This document shows positions 1 through 5,355 of a stretch of DNA of 8,453 nucleotides, in pieces. The notes below the pieces were generated by a model that was given only the letters and a program-made list of their open reading frames with translations, was not told the origin of the DNA and made no database searches. Positions within the stretch are counted from its first letter, which is position 1, and every line of letters starts with the position of its first letter. Source of the DNA: Lachnospiraceae bacterium (GTDB taxonomy: Bacteria > Bacillota > Clostridia > Lachnospirales > Lachnospiraceae); assembly GCA_021199395.1 (NCBI GenBank), contig JAJQIE010000211.1, positions 1 to 8,453 on the forward strand, in the 5' to 3' direction. A program made the position numbers and the translations under genes.

Positions 1-11
1 CTGTTACTCAT
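1..11 (-). CDS. Start of a gene cut by the window edge (first three codons only)
   Basis: On the minus strand an ATG (11-9) is followed by AGT and AAC, giving Met-Ser-Asn, and then the window ends. It is preceded by a very good ribosome binding site, AGGAAGG on the minus strand around positions 22-30. It lies 23 bases beyond the stop codon of the RHH gene on the same strand, so the two are probably co-transcribed from the promoter at 324-352. The product cannot be identified. Confidence 0.5.
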
Positions 12-34
12 GAATTACACCTTCCTTCCTGTGG

Positions 35-247
35 TTATGTGGGCTGAGTGTCGCGTTCAATTTTTTCATCAGCGGCGGCAATAAAAAACTTTGCCATGCT
101 TAACCCGGCAGATTCGGCGGCAAGTTTGTATTTTTCCTTTTCGCCTTTTCTCACCCGAAATTTGATTTCTTCAAGGTTTTCGCGGATGTATTTTTGAGTT
201 GCTTTGTTTTGTGCTTCAGTATAACGGCTTTTCTTTTCCTCTGGCAT
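35..247 (-). CDS. Small ribbon-helix-helix (Arc-like) DNA-binding protein, 70 aa
   Basis: The 70-aa protein has a charged N-terminal tail (residues 1-24), a predicted beta strand (LEEIKFRVR, 25-33), a first helix (35-47), the turn G48-L49-S50 and a second helix (50-63). This strand-helix-GLS-helix layout is that of the ribbon-helix-helix fold, whose members bind DNA as dimers through the paired strands and act as repressors, antitoxins or relaxosome accessory proteins. The start is supported by AGGTG a few bases before the ATG on the minus strand. A second minus-strand gene starts just beyond its stop, suggesting an operon. The divergent intergenic region carries three copies of a partly palindromic 14-bp repeat, a likely operator, so an autoregulatory repressor is the favoured role. 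That role is inferred; an antitoxin or mobilisation accessory protein is possible because the next gene is not visible. Confidence 0.75.
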   Translation of the reverse strand: MPEEKKSRYTEAQNKATQKYIRENLEEIKFRVRKGEKEKYKLAAESAGLSMAKFFIAAADEKIERDTQPT

Positions 248-323
248 GGTTTCACCTACTTTCTGTTGGATTTCAGCGGGATTGAATGACCCTACAAAGA
301 ATTCTTCTCCACCTTACGATGAT

Positions 324-352
324 ATTATAACATTTATCTATATAGGGAGCAA
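324..352 (-). promoter_or_regulatory. Sigma-A-type promoter for the RHH gene
   Basis: On the minus strand TTGCTC (352-347) and a perfect TATAAT (329-324) are separated by 17 bases. Transcription would start near 317, giving a leader of about 70 nt before the RHH start codon at 247. The -35 hexamer lies inside the first 14-bp repeat (341-354), so a protein bound there would block this promoter. Confidence 0.6.
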
Positions 353-430
353 TAGTAATATTCCACAAAGATCTCATGTATATAGGGCGCAATATTTGGT
401 TATTCAGCACATTGGCTATAGGGCGCAATA
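341..430. repeat. Three direct 14-bp repeats (TATAGGGCGCAATA), probable operator array
   Basis: Copies lie at 341-354 (TATAGGGAGCAATA), 381-394 and 417-430 (both TATAGGGCGCAATA), with start-to-start distances of 40 and 36 bp. The consensus matches its own reverse complement at 10 of 14 positions, as expected for a site bound by a symmetric dimer. The first copy covers the -35 of the leftward promoter, the third sits in the spacer of the rightward promoter, and the second lies between. With the RHH gene next door, autoregulatory repression of both directions is the simplest reading. Replication iterons are an alternative, but no replication gene is visible. Apart from these repeats and the two promoters, I see nothing else in the gene-free stretch 248-583. 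Confidence 0.7.
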
Positions 431-440
431 GATGTATAAT
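412..440 (+). promoter_or_regulatory. Sigma-A-type promoter for the rightward element genes
   Basis: TTGGCT (412-417) and a perfect TATAAT (435-440) are 17 bases apart. The third 14-bp repeat (417-430) fills most of the spacer. Transcription would start near 447, leaving a leader of about 137 nt before the gene at 584. No other clear promoter is seen before the integrase, so this one may drive everything to 2700. Confidence 0.55.
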
Positions 441-583
441 ACAACCATCAAGAGAACAGAGCAGCCGGGAACCGAAAGAACCCACAAACTGAGAACCATA
501 TACCTGTGAACTAACGATGACGGCGGCAATAGTCAGGAAGATGATCTCAGGGTGCTCCAGAGATAAGGATGGAGGGCAAGAAC

Positions 584-919
584 ATGAAGTACAATCTCAG
601 CAGAATCATGACAAGGGCATGGAAGAACTACAGAAAAGCGGATGGAGAAATCACATTTGGTGAAGCACTCCACAGAGCATGGATTAGCGCGAAGGCCGAG
701 ACGGTCAACGCAGAGCGCATTGAAGCGGCGAAGATCGAAGCAGGAGTTGCAGAAGATGTGAACACCTGGGCGGCATGGAAACAGCTTGGCTATGAAGTCA
801 TCCACGGAAGCAAGGCACTCTTCCAGACAGTGTTGATCTGGGGCAGTAAGGGAGACGGAGCCACATATAAAGCAAGCTTCTTTGGTGAGTCTCAGGTGCA
901 GGTGATTGCAACAGCATAA
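584..919 (+). CDS. Mobile-element protein with an ArdC-N-like C-terminal half, 111 aa
   Basis: I chose the ATG at 584 because GGAGGG (571-576) precedes it by 7 bases; the upstream in-frame ATG at 569 lacks such a site. The product has two parts. Residues 3-37 form a helical module with two similar AW motifs (IMTRAWKNYR and TFGEALHRAWISAK), a type I associate with small proteins of clostridial mobile elements. Residues 60-108 (WAAWKQLGYEVIHGSKALF, then IW, then YKASFFGESQV) resemble the N-terminal ssDNA-binding part of ArdC/DUF1738 antirestriction proteins: a W..WK.LG..V..G.KA core followed by an aromatic FF...QV strand. No metallopeptidase HExxH domain follows, so this is not a full ArdC. Role inferred: a DNA-associated accessory protein of the element. 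The ArdC similarity is by eye from memory and uncertain. Confidence 0.65.
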   Translation: MKYNLSRIMTRAWKNYRKADGEITFGEALHRAWISAKAETVNAERIEAAKIEAGVAEDVNTWAAWKQLGYEVIHGSKALFQTVLIWGSKGDGATYKASFFGESQVQVIATA

Positions 920-925
920 AGAAAT

Positions 926-957
926 GCCCTTGCCAGAGCGGCAACTCTGACAGGGGC
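926..957. other. Strong hairpin just after the ArdC-N-like gene
   Basis: GCCCTTG (926-932) pairs with CAGGGGC (951-957), with one T-G wobble. After a single mismatch CAGAG (934-938) pairs with CTCTG (945-949) around the loop CGGCAA. On the plus strand no T-run follows, so it is not a standard rightward terminator. It could protect the mRNA 3' end, form a processing site between the 584 gene and the micro-genes, or act weakly leftward, where ATTTCTTTAT follows. A competing CGGG/CCCG stem (957-967) overlaps it. Confidence 0.5.
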
Positions 958-1052
958 GGGCAACCCGACAACAAGCATAAAAATTGAGGGGTATGCGGGA
1001 AGTATAACACGCCTGCTCCTTCTGACGCAAGGAAAAAGAAAGGGAGAACGTC

Positions 1053-1166
1053 ATGAGCAAAAAGAAGCAGGAATTAATCAGGACGATAGAGGGCATTGAA
1101 AACGAGAGGTTTATTGGATTTATTTTGAACATTATCACATCATTTAAGAAAAGCTGGGGGATTTGA
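1053..1166 (+). CDS. Microprotein 1 of a tandem paralogous set, 37 aa
   Basis: ATG at 1053 is preceded by AGGGAG (1041-1046) with a 6-base gap. The 37-aa product begins MSKKKQELIRTIEGIENERF and ends with a Lys/Trp tail (KKSWGI). Hydrophobic residues are spaced as in two short amphipathic helices joined by a polar E-N-E turn: ELI..I..I.N then FI.FIL.II..F. The same pattern recurs in the two genes that follow at once, 3 and 9 bases apart. I do not recognise a characterised family; similar small helical proteins are, as far as I recall, common near clostridial integrative elements. It has no DNA-binding motif and no transmembrane segment long enough to be convincing. Its function is unknown. Its small size makes the call depend on the ribosome binding site, tight packing and pattern sharing. 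Confidence 0.6.
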   Translation: MSKKKQELIRTIEGIENERFIGFILNIITSFKKSWGI

Positions 1167-1169
1167 ACT

Positions 1170-1280
1170 ATGAGAGAACAGAAAGAAGAATTATGCGCAA
1201 TTATCAACAGCATTAACAACCCGAAAATGGTCAACTATCTGTTGACGCTCATCCGGACGTTTATAGAGTTGAGGAAGTAG
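1170..1280 (+). CDS. Microprotein 2 of a tandem paralogous set, 36 aa
   Basis: ATG at 1170 lies three bases after the stop of microprotein 1, with a G-rich ribosome binding site (GGGGG, about 1156-1160) inside the end of that gene, which suggests translational coupling. The 36-aa product begins MREQKEELCAIINSINNPKM. It aligns without gaps to microprotein 1: EL..II.SI.N, then YLL.LI.TF against FIL.II.SF. Both are helix, polar N-N/E-N turn, helix, then a basic end. Such a peptide could form a two-helix hairpin that assembles as a bundle or binds a partner protein. No function is known to me. The gapless match to its neighbour is the best evidence that it is a real gene. Confidence 0.6.
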   Translation: MREQKEELCAIINSINNPKMVNYLLTLIRTFIELRK

Positions 1281-1289
1281 GAGGGCGTT

Positions 1290-1412
1290 ATGAAAGAATA
1301 CATTGAAGAAATTGAACGCCTGTTGTCACTGTGTGATGAGAACGACATGAAAATCATCCGGAGCGTTTACACAATTCTGCTGACCTATCTGGAGAAGCGG
1401 GGGAGGGCGTAA
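1290..1412 (+). CDS. Microprotein 3 of a tandem paralogous set, 40 aa
   Basis: ATG at 1290 follows the TAG stop of microprotein 2 by nine bases. The ribosome binding site GGAGGG (1280-1285) starts on the last base of that stop codon. The 40-aa product begins MKEYIEEIERLLSLCDENDM and ends in the basic tail EKRGRA. It shares the layout of the other two: EI..LL.L, an acidic D-E-N-D turn, then a second helix IIRSVYTILLTYLEK corresponding to YLL.LIRTFIE. It is the most diverged member, with more charge at the turn. It lies 71 bases before the integrase start. Function unknown; regulation of excision or a partner-binding role is a guess from position only. Confidence 0.6.
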   Translation: MKEYIEEIERLLSLCDENDMKIIRSVYTILLTYLEKRGRA

Positions 1413-1427
1413 TAGCAGAACCTTATT

Positions 1428-1454
1428 CCAGTGTGGTTATCATGGCTGCACTGG
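1428..1454. repeat. Inverted repeat in the integrase leader
   Basis: CCAGTG (1428-1433) is matched by CACTGG (1449-1454) with a 15-base gap. Two wobble pairs and one G-C pair can extend the stem inward to nine pairs. It ends 16 bases before the integrase ribosome binding site (1471-1476), so it could be an RNA stem affecting integrase translation or a protein site. It may be chance. Confidence 0.3.
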
Positions 1455-1483
1455 ATATTTGTAATTTGATGGAGGGTAAACAG

Positions 1484-2700
1484 ATGGCAGGAGCAAAGAG
1501 AACAGATAATAGAGGTCGGAACCTTCGTTCAGGTGAAGGACAGCGTGCAGAGGATGGCAGATATTTTTACCGATATTCCGATCTGGCAGGCAAGCGGCGA
1601 ACGATCTACGCGCTGACTCTTCAGGAGTTGCGACAGAAGGAACAACAGATCACGCGCGATCTAGAAGATCGCATAGATAGCAATGCTGGGAGTATGACGC
1701 TGAACGAACTGTTTGACTTATTTATGACCACAAAGGCGGATATTAGGGAGACCACACGGAAGAATTATTATGTTGTGTGGAATAACGATATTAAAGAGAC
1801 TGCGCTTGGAAATATGGCAATCAAACAGATCAGGCAGATTCACGTGTGCGCATTGTATGGCGATCTTTCGAAGCGCGGCCTTGCTGAGAGTACCATAAAA
1901 CTTTGTCACACGTTGATTCTTTCTGCATTGGAGTTAGCGCTCTGCTCCGACTATATCAGGAAGAACCCGGCGCGAGATGCTCAAAAATGGATTACTGGAG
2001 AAAAGGCAGACCGAGAAGCCATTACGAGGGCACAGCAAACAGCATTACTCGAATTTATGCAGAATAGTATCTATGAGACCTATTATCCGATGATAGTATT
2101 TGATCTGTCTACGGGGATTCGCGTTGGAGAACTGGCAGGCCTGAGATGGAAAGATGTGGATTTGAAAAAAACATCGTACATATAAAGCAGTCATTGATCT
2201 ATAAGAATATCGATGGAACCGGATGCAAGTTTCATGTGTGGCCTTTAAAGACGGATGCGGGACTGAGGAGCATTCCACTTTCAGCTAAAGCACGAAAAGC
2301 ACTTTTAAAGCAGAAGGAATTAGACCTTATGCTTGGAGTCCAGAGACAGACAGTTGATGGCGTGGACGATTTCGTATTTGTAAATTCGAAGGGTAGACCT
2401 TACGCACCAAACGCGATCAATTCTATATTGAAAAATTTGGTGGGTGCGTATAATCGGAAGGAGTTGGAGCAGGCCGCACAGGAGCACAGGGAACCGGAAG
2501 AGCTTCCGAATATCAGCGCGCACATTCTGAGACACACTGCCTGCACCAGAATGGCAGAAGCAGGAATGGAGCCAAAGGTACTACAATACATCATGGGACA
2601 CGCTACGATTGGAGTGACGTTAGATGTATATACGCACCTGGACTTCACTGAGATTCAGAAAAAGATGGAAGATATAGAGAAAAATATATTGATCGGATAG
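1484..2700 (+). pseudogene. int: Tn916-type tyrosine integrase, interrupted by a -1 frameshift
   Basis: Site-specific recombinase expected to insert and excise the element by strand exchange through a tyrosine-DNA intermediate. ATG at 1484 has GGAGGG (1471-1476) 7 bases upstream; the N-terminus (MAGAKRTDNRGRNLRSGEGQ) is the Tn916 Int arm-DNA-binding type. A core-binding domain follows (about residues 68-170), then the catalytic domain: Arg in STGIRVGEL (residue 213), Lys in WPLKTDAG, HILRHT, GHATIG and nucleophile Tyr in DVYTH (codon 2629-2631, about residue 383). The first frame ends at TAA 2183-2185, a 233-aa product lacking HxxR, His and Tyr; the second frame carries the rest to 2700. They join at A7 (2165-2171). 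One extra A gives 405 aa, the Tn916 Int length as I recall it. Loss of a base from A8, a sequencing error or programmed slippage would all fit. As written, no full-length enzyme is made without frameshifting. Confidence 0.85.
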
Positions 2701-2707
2701 ATCGGAG

Positions 2708-2744
2708 ATACCGTCGGAGACACCTGCTCCAGACGGTATTTTTT
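2708..2744 (+). terminator. Rho-independent terminator after the integrase
   Basis: ATACCGTC (2708-2715) pairs perfectly with GACGGTAT (2732-2739). After a bulged A, GGAG (2716-2719) pairs with CTCC (2727-2730), with a seven-base loop. A T-run (2739-2744) overlaps the 3' arm. It starts seven bases after the integrase stop and should isolate element transcription from htpG. Confidence 0.85.
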
Positions 2745-2750
2745 CGCAAA

Positions 2751-2768
2751 TGGTACAATTTTGGTACA
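2751..2768. repeat. Two TGGTACA direct repeats 11 bp apart, possible integrase arm site
   Basis: TGGTACA occurs at 2751-2757 and 2762-2768, one helical turn apart, seven bases after the integrase terminator. Short direct repeats near element ends are where Tn916-type integrases bind with their N-terminal domains (DR2-type sites). The assignment rests on position and spacing only. Confidence 0.4.
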
Positions 2769-2846
2769 GAGAGGGCATTTTTTGAAAAATCAAAATCTGA
2801 AAAAAGCCTTTATTTAAGCCATTCCTGAGACACTATTTTGCGTCTG

Positions 2847-2873
2847 TTAGCACTCACCAAAAATGAGTGCTAA
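2847..2873. promoter_or_regulatory. Perfect CIRCE operator (HrcA binding site)
   Basis: TTAGCACTC (2847-2855), nine bases, then GAGTGCTAA (2865-2873): an exact match to the CIRCE consensus TTAGCACTC-N9-GAGTGCTAA. HrcA, a heat-sensitive repressor, binds this element and usually controls groESL and dnaK operons. Here it ends seven bases before the -35 of the htpG promoter and indicates HrcA control of htpG. Confidence 0.95.
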
Positions 2874-2880
2874 TTTTTTC

Positions 2881-2909
2881 TTGACATTTGGATAAAGTAG
2901 TATTAATAT
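2881..2909 (+). promoter_or_regulatory. Sigma-A promoter of htpG
   Basis: A perfect TTGACA (2881-2886) is followed after 17 bases by TAATAT (2904-2909). Transcription should start near 2916, giving a leader of about 35 nt, with the ribosome binding site AAGGAG at 2938-2943. The CIRCE operator is immediately upstream. Confidence 0.85.
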
Positions 2910-2950
2910 GAGGAAAGCTAAATGGAAAACAATTTTTAAGGAGTGATAAT

Positions 2951-5179
2951 ATGAGTAAGAAGACAGGAAGTCTTTCCATCAACAGTGAGAACATTTTCCC
3001 CATTATTAAAAAGTGGCTGTATTCTGACCATGATATTTTTGTCCGCGAGATGATTTCCAACGGCTGTGACGCGATCACGAAGCTGGAAAAGCTTGAGGTC
3101 ATGGGCGAGTACACGTTCCCGGAGGACTACAAAAAGCGCATTCAGGTGATCGTGAATCCGGAAGAAAAGACATTGAAATTTATTGATTCCGGTCTGGGCA
3201 TGACGGCGGACGAGGTCGAGGAGTATATTACACAGATCGCGTTCTCCGGCGCTACGGATTTCCTTGAAAAATACAAGGACAAGACGACGGACGATGAGAT
3301 TATCGGGCATTTCGGTCTTGGATTTTATTCCGCGTTTATGGTAGCGGATGAGGTGCATATTGATACGCTTTCTTATAAAGAAGGCGCTGCTCCGGTTCAC
3401 TGGGAGTGTGACGGTGGTACAGATTATTCCATGGAGGAGGGCAGCCGCACGGAGGTTGGTACGGAGATCACCCTGTTTTTGGCTGAGGATTGCCTGGAGT
3501 TTGCGAATGAGTACCGCATGCGCGAGGTGATTGAGAAGTATTGCTCCTTCATGCCGGTAGAGATTTTCCTTTCAAAAGCAAACGCAGAGCAGGAATATGA
3601 GACAATCGACGAGGGTGAGCTCCGCGAGGATGATGTAATCGTTGAGCGGATTCACGAGGACGCGAAGACGGAAGAAAAAGAGAATGAGAATGGCGAAAAG
3701 GAGACGGTAGAGGTTTCACCGGCGCGTGACCGCGTGAAAATCAACAAGCGCCCGGTTTCTTTAAGCGATACGAAGCCGCTCTGGACAAAGCATCCGAATG
3801 ACTGCACGGCGGATGAATACAAAGAGTTTTATCGCAAAGTATTCCAGGATTACAAGGAGCCGCTGTTCTGGATCCACCTGAATATGGATTACCCGTTTAA
3901 CTTAAAGGGCATCCTTTATTTCCCTAAGATCAATACCGAATATGACTCCATCGAGGGTACGATCAAGCTTTACAACAATCAGGTATTTATCGCGGATAAT
4001 ATTAAGGAAGTGATTCCGGAATTCCTGATGCTTCTGAAGGGCGTTATCGACTGCCCGGATCTGCCGCTGAATGTTTCCAGAAGCGCGCTTCAGAACGATG
4101 GCTTTGTAAAGAAAATATCAGATTATATTACAAAAAAGGTAGCGGACAAGCTGATCGGGATGTACAAGACTGACCTGGAGAGCTACGAAAAATACTGGGA
4201 TGACATCAGCCCATTCATCAAATATGGCTGCATCAAGGACAGCAAATTCAGTGAGAAAATAAATGAGTATATTCTTTATAAGGATATCGAGGGGAAGTAT
4301 CTGACCATCAGCGATCTGGTAAAAGAGAAAGAGGAAGCGACTGAGAAAGCGGAAGAAGCTGTGGAAGAAGTCGTTGACAGCACCACAGGGGAGACGATCC
4401 GTGCTGCGGAAGGCGAGACAGCGGAAGAGGAGAGCGCGGACGAGACGGTAGAGACTGTGGAGGAGGCCGACAAGGCAGAAGCTGCTGATACTGACGCGGG
4501 CGAAGCTGCGGACAATGATGCGGCGGAAACTGCAGAAGACGCTGACACTGAGGATTCAGAAGAAGAAAAAGAGCCGGAAAAGAAAACGATTTACTATGTG
4601 ACAGATGAAGTTCAGCAGAGCCAGTATATCAATCTGTTCCGCGAATCCGGCATGAATGCGGTCATTCTGAAGCACAATATTGATACTCCGTTTATTTCTC
4701 ATATGGAGCAGATCAACGACAAAATCAAATTCCAGCGTATTGATGCCGACGTCACTGATACCGCAAAGGAAGAGAGCAGCGAGGAAGAATTAAAGGAGAC
4801 GACCGACACCCTGACAGAAGTATTCCGCAAGGCGCTTGGCAAGGAAAAGCTTACCGTCAAGGTAGAAAAACTGAAAAACGCGAATATTTCTTCCATGGTT
4901 ACGCTCTCCGAGGACAACCGCCGTATGCAGGAAATGATGAAGATGTACGGTATGTACGGCATGGATTCCTCGATGTTTAATGATGATGTGACTCTGGTAC
5001 TGAACGCGAACAATAAGCTGGTACAGTATATCCTTGCAAATAAGGATTCCGACAGGGTGCCGATGCTCTGTGAGCAGCTCTATGACCTGGCAATGATTGC
5101 CCACAAGCCGCTGCAGCCGGATGAAATGACGAAATTCATTGCGAGAAGCAATGAGATTCTGCTGATGCTGGCGCAGTAA
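2951..5179 (+). CDS. htpG: HtpG, bacterial Hsp90 chaperone with an acidic middle-domain insertion, 742 aa
   Basis: Cytosolic ATP-dependent dimeric chaperone that remodels client proteins with the DnaK system. The ATG follows AAGGAG with a 7-base gap. The GHKL ATPase domain shows EMISNGCDA (catalytic Glu33, Asn37, Asp40), DSGLGMT (Asp79) and GHFGLGFYSAF (119-129). A charged linker (about 230-265) leads to the middle domain with LPLNVSRS, whose Arg377 corresponds to the ATP-contacting arginine. The C-terminal dimerisation domain has a Met-rich segment at 659-676 (7 Met in 18). Typical HtpG is roughly 620-650 aa; most of the excess is an 88-residue low-complexity insertion (458-545; 38 Asp/Glu, 8 Lys/Arg) between ISDLV and TIYYVT, where E. 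coli HtpG has a short loop. No internal stop is present. It is a single-gene unit with a CIRCE-linked promoter and its own terminator, and should be heat-inducible through HrcA. Confidence 0.97.
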   Translation: MSKKTGSLSINSENIFPIIKKWLYSDHDIFVREMISNGCDAITKLEKLEVMGEYTFPEDYKKRIQVIVNPEEKTLKFIDSGLGMTADEVEEYITQIAFSGATDFLEKYKDKTTDDEIIGHFGLGFYSAFMVADEVHIDTLSYKEGAAPVHWECDGGTDYSMEEGSRTEVGTEITLFLAEDCLEFANEYRMREVIEKYCSFMPVEIFLSKANAEQEYETIDEGELREDDVIVERIHEDAKTEEKENENGEKETVEVSPARDRVKINKRPVSLSDTKPLWTKHPNDCTADEYKEFYRKVFQDYKEPLFWIHLNMDYPFNLKGILYFPKINTEYDSIEGTIKLYNNQVFIADNIKEVIPEFLMLLKGVIDCPDLPLNVSRSALQNDGFVKKISDYITKKVADKLIGMYKTDLESYEKYWDDISPFIKYGCIKDSKFSEKINEYILYKDIEGKYLTISDLVKEKEEATEKAEEAVEEVVDSTTGETIRAAEGETAEEESADETVETVEEADKAEAADTDAGEAADNDAAETAEDADTEDSEEEKEPEKKTIYYVTDEVQQSQYINLFRESGMNAVILKHNIDTPFISHMEQINDKIKFQRIDADVTDTAKEESSEEELKETTDTLTEVFRKALGKEKLTVKVEKLKNANISSMVTLSEDNRRMQEMMKMYGMYGMDSSMFNDDVTLVLNANNKLVQYILANKDSDRVPMLCEQLYDLAMIAHKPLQPDEMTKFIARSNEILLMLAQ

Positions 5180-5240
5180 ACAGGAGTCCGGGACTGCGGA
5201 TCAGAACCGTGGAAAAATACAAAATTCTGAAATTAGCATA

Positions 5241-5287
5241 AAAGCAGCATCAGATCAGCATACCCTGCGGATCTGGCGCTGTTTTTT
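5241..5287 (+). terminator. Rho-independent terminator after htpG
   Basis: CAGC (5245-5248) pairs with GCTG (5278-5281) and CAGATC (5251-5256) pairs with GATCTG (5270-5275), with one mismatch and one wobble between. A short GCA/TGC stem can form in the loop. Six T's (5282-5287) follow, matched by A's before the stem. It lies about 65 bases beyond the htpG stop. Confidence 0.8.
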
Positions 5288-5355
5288 GTTTCATCTGACC
5301 TCATGTGTATGAAAAGCTGAGAAGCTCCGTTTTTGGCGATTTTATCGTAAAAAAC

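Larger units (their letters stand above)
1..2768. mobile_element. Integrase end of an integrative element next to htpG (boundaries approximate)
   Basis: The stretch holds an RHH regulator, small element-type proteins and a terminal Tn916-type integrase pointing towards the chromosomal gene htpG. This is the usual layout for one end of an integrative conjugative or mobilisable element. The left end lies outside the window. The right end must lie between the integrase terminator (2744) and the CIRCE operator of htpG (2847); the AT-rich run around 2778-2805 (TTTTTT-G-AAAAA) resembles the T-rich/A-rich targets favoured by Tn916-family elements. No second att copy can be seen, so the boundary is not proven, and no relaxase or excisionase is visible. 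Confidence 0.5.

Noticed and set aside
341..430. CRISPR array or replication iterons
   Set aside because: Only three 14-bp copies with uneven 22-26 bp gaps, no cas or rep gene; overlap with two promoters favours an operator.
517..663. A 48-codon frame on the plus strand starting MTAAIVRKM
   Set aside because: It lacks a ribosome binding site and overlaps the well-supported gene at 584 in another frame.
993..1007. A four-codon leader peptide (ATG CGG GAA GTA TAA) after GAGGGG
   Set aside because: Too short to support; no paired attenuator structure next to it was found.
984..1008. Promoter TTGAGG / TATAAC before the micro-genes
   Set aside because: The spacer is only 13 bases and no extended -10 is present.
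533..1234. A 233-codon open frame on the minus strand, Cys-rich
   Set aside because: It runs antisense to the 584 gene and two micro-genes, has no credible ribosome binding site, and its composition is that of a reverse-frame artefact.
2774..2808. Second terminator (GGC-T6 with A6-GCC)
   Set aside because: The stem is almost all A-T with a bulge and a 16-base loop, and a strong terminator already lies upstream; more likely AT-rich end or target DNA.
4276..4548. Ser/Ala-rich minus-strand frame inside htpG
   Set aside because: It is the mirror of the acidic insertion codons; no start signals.
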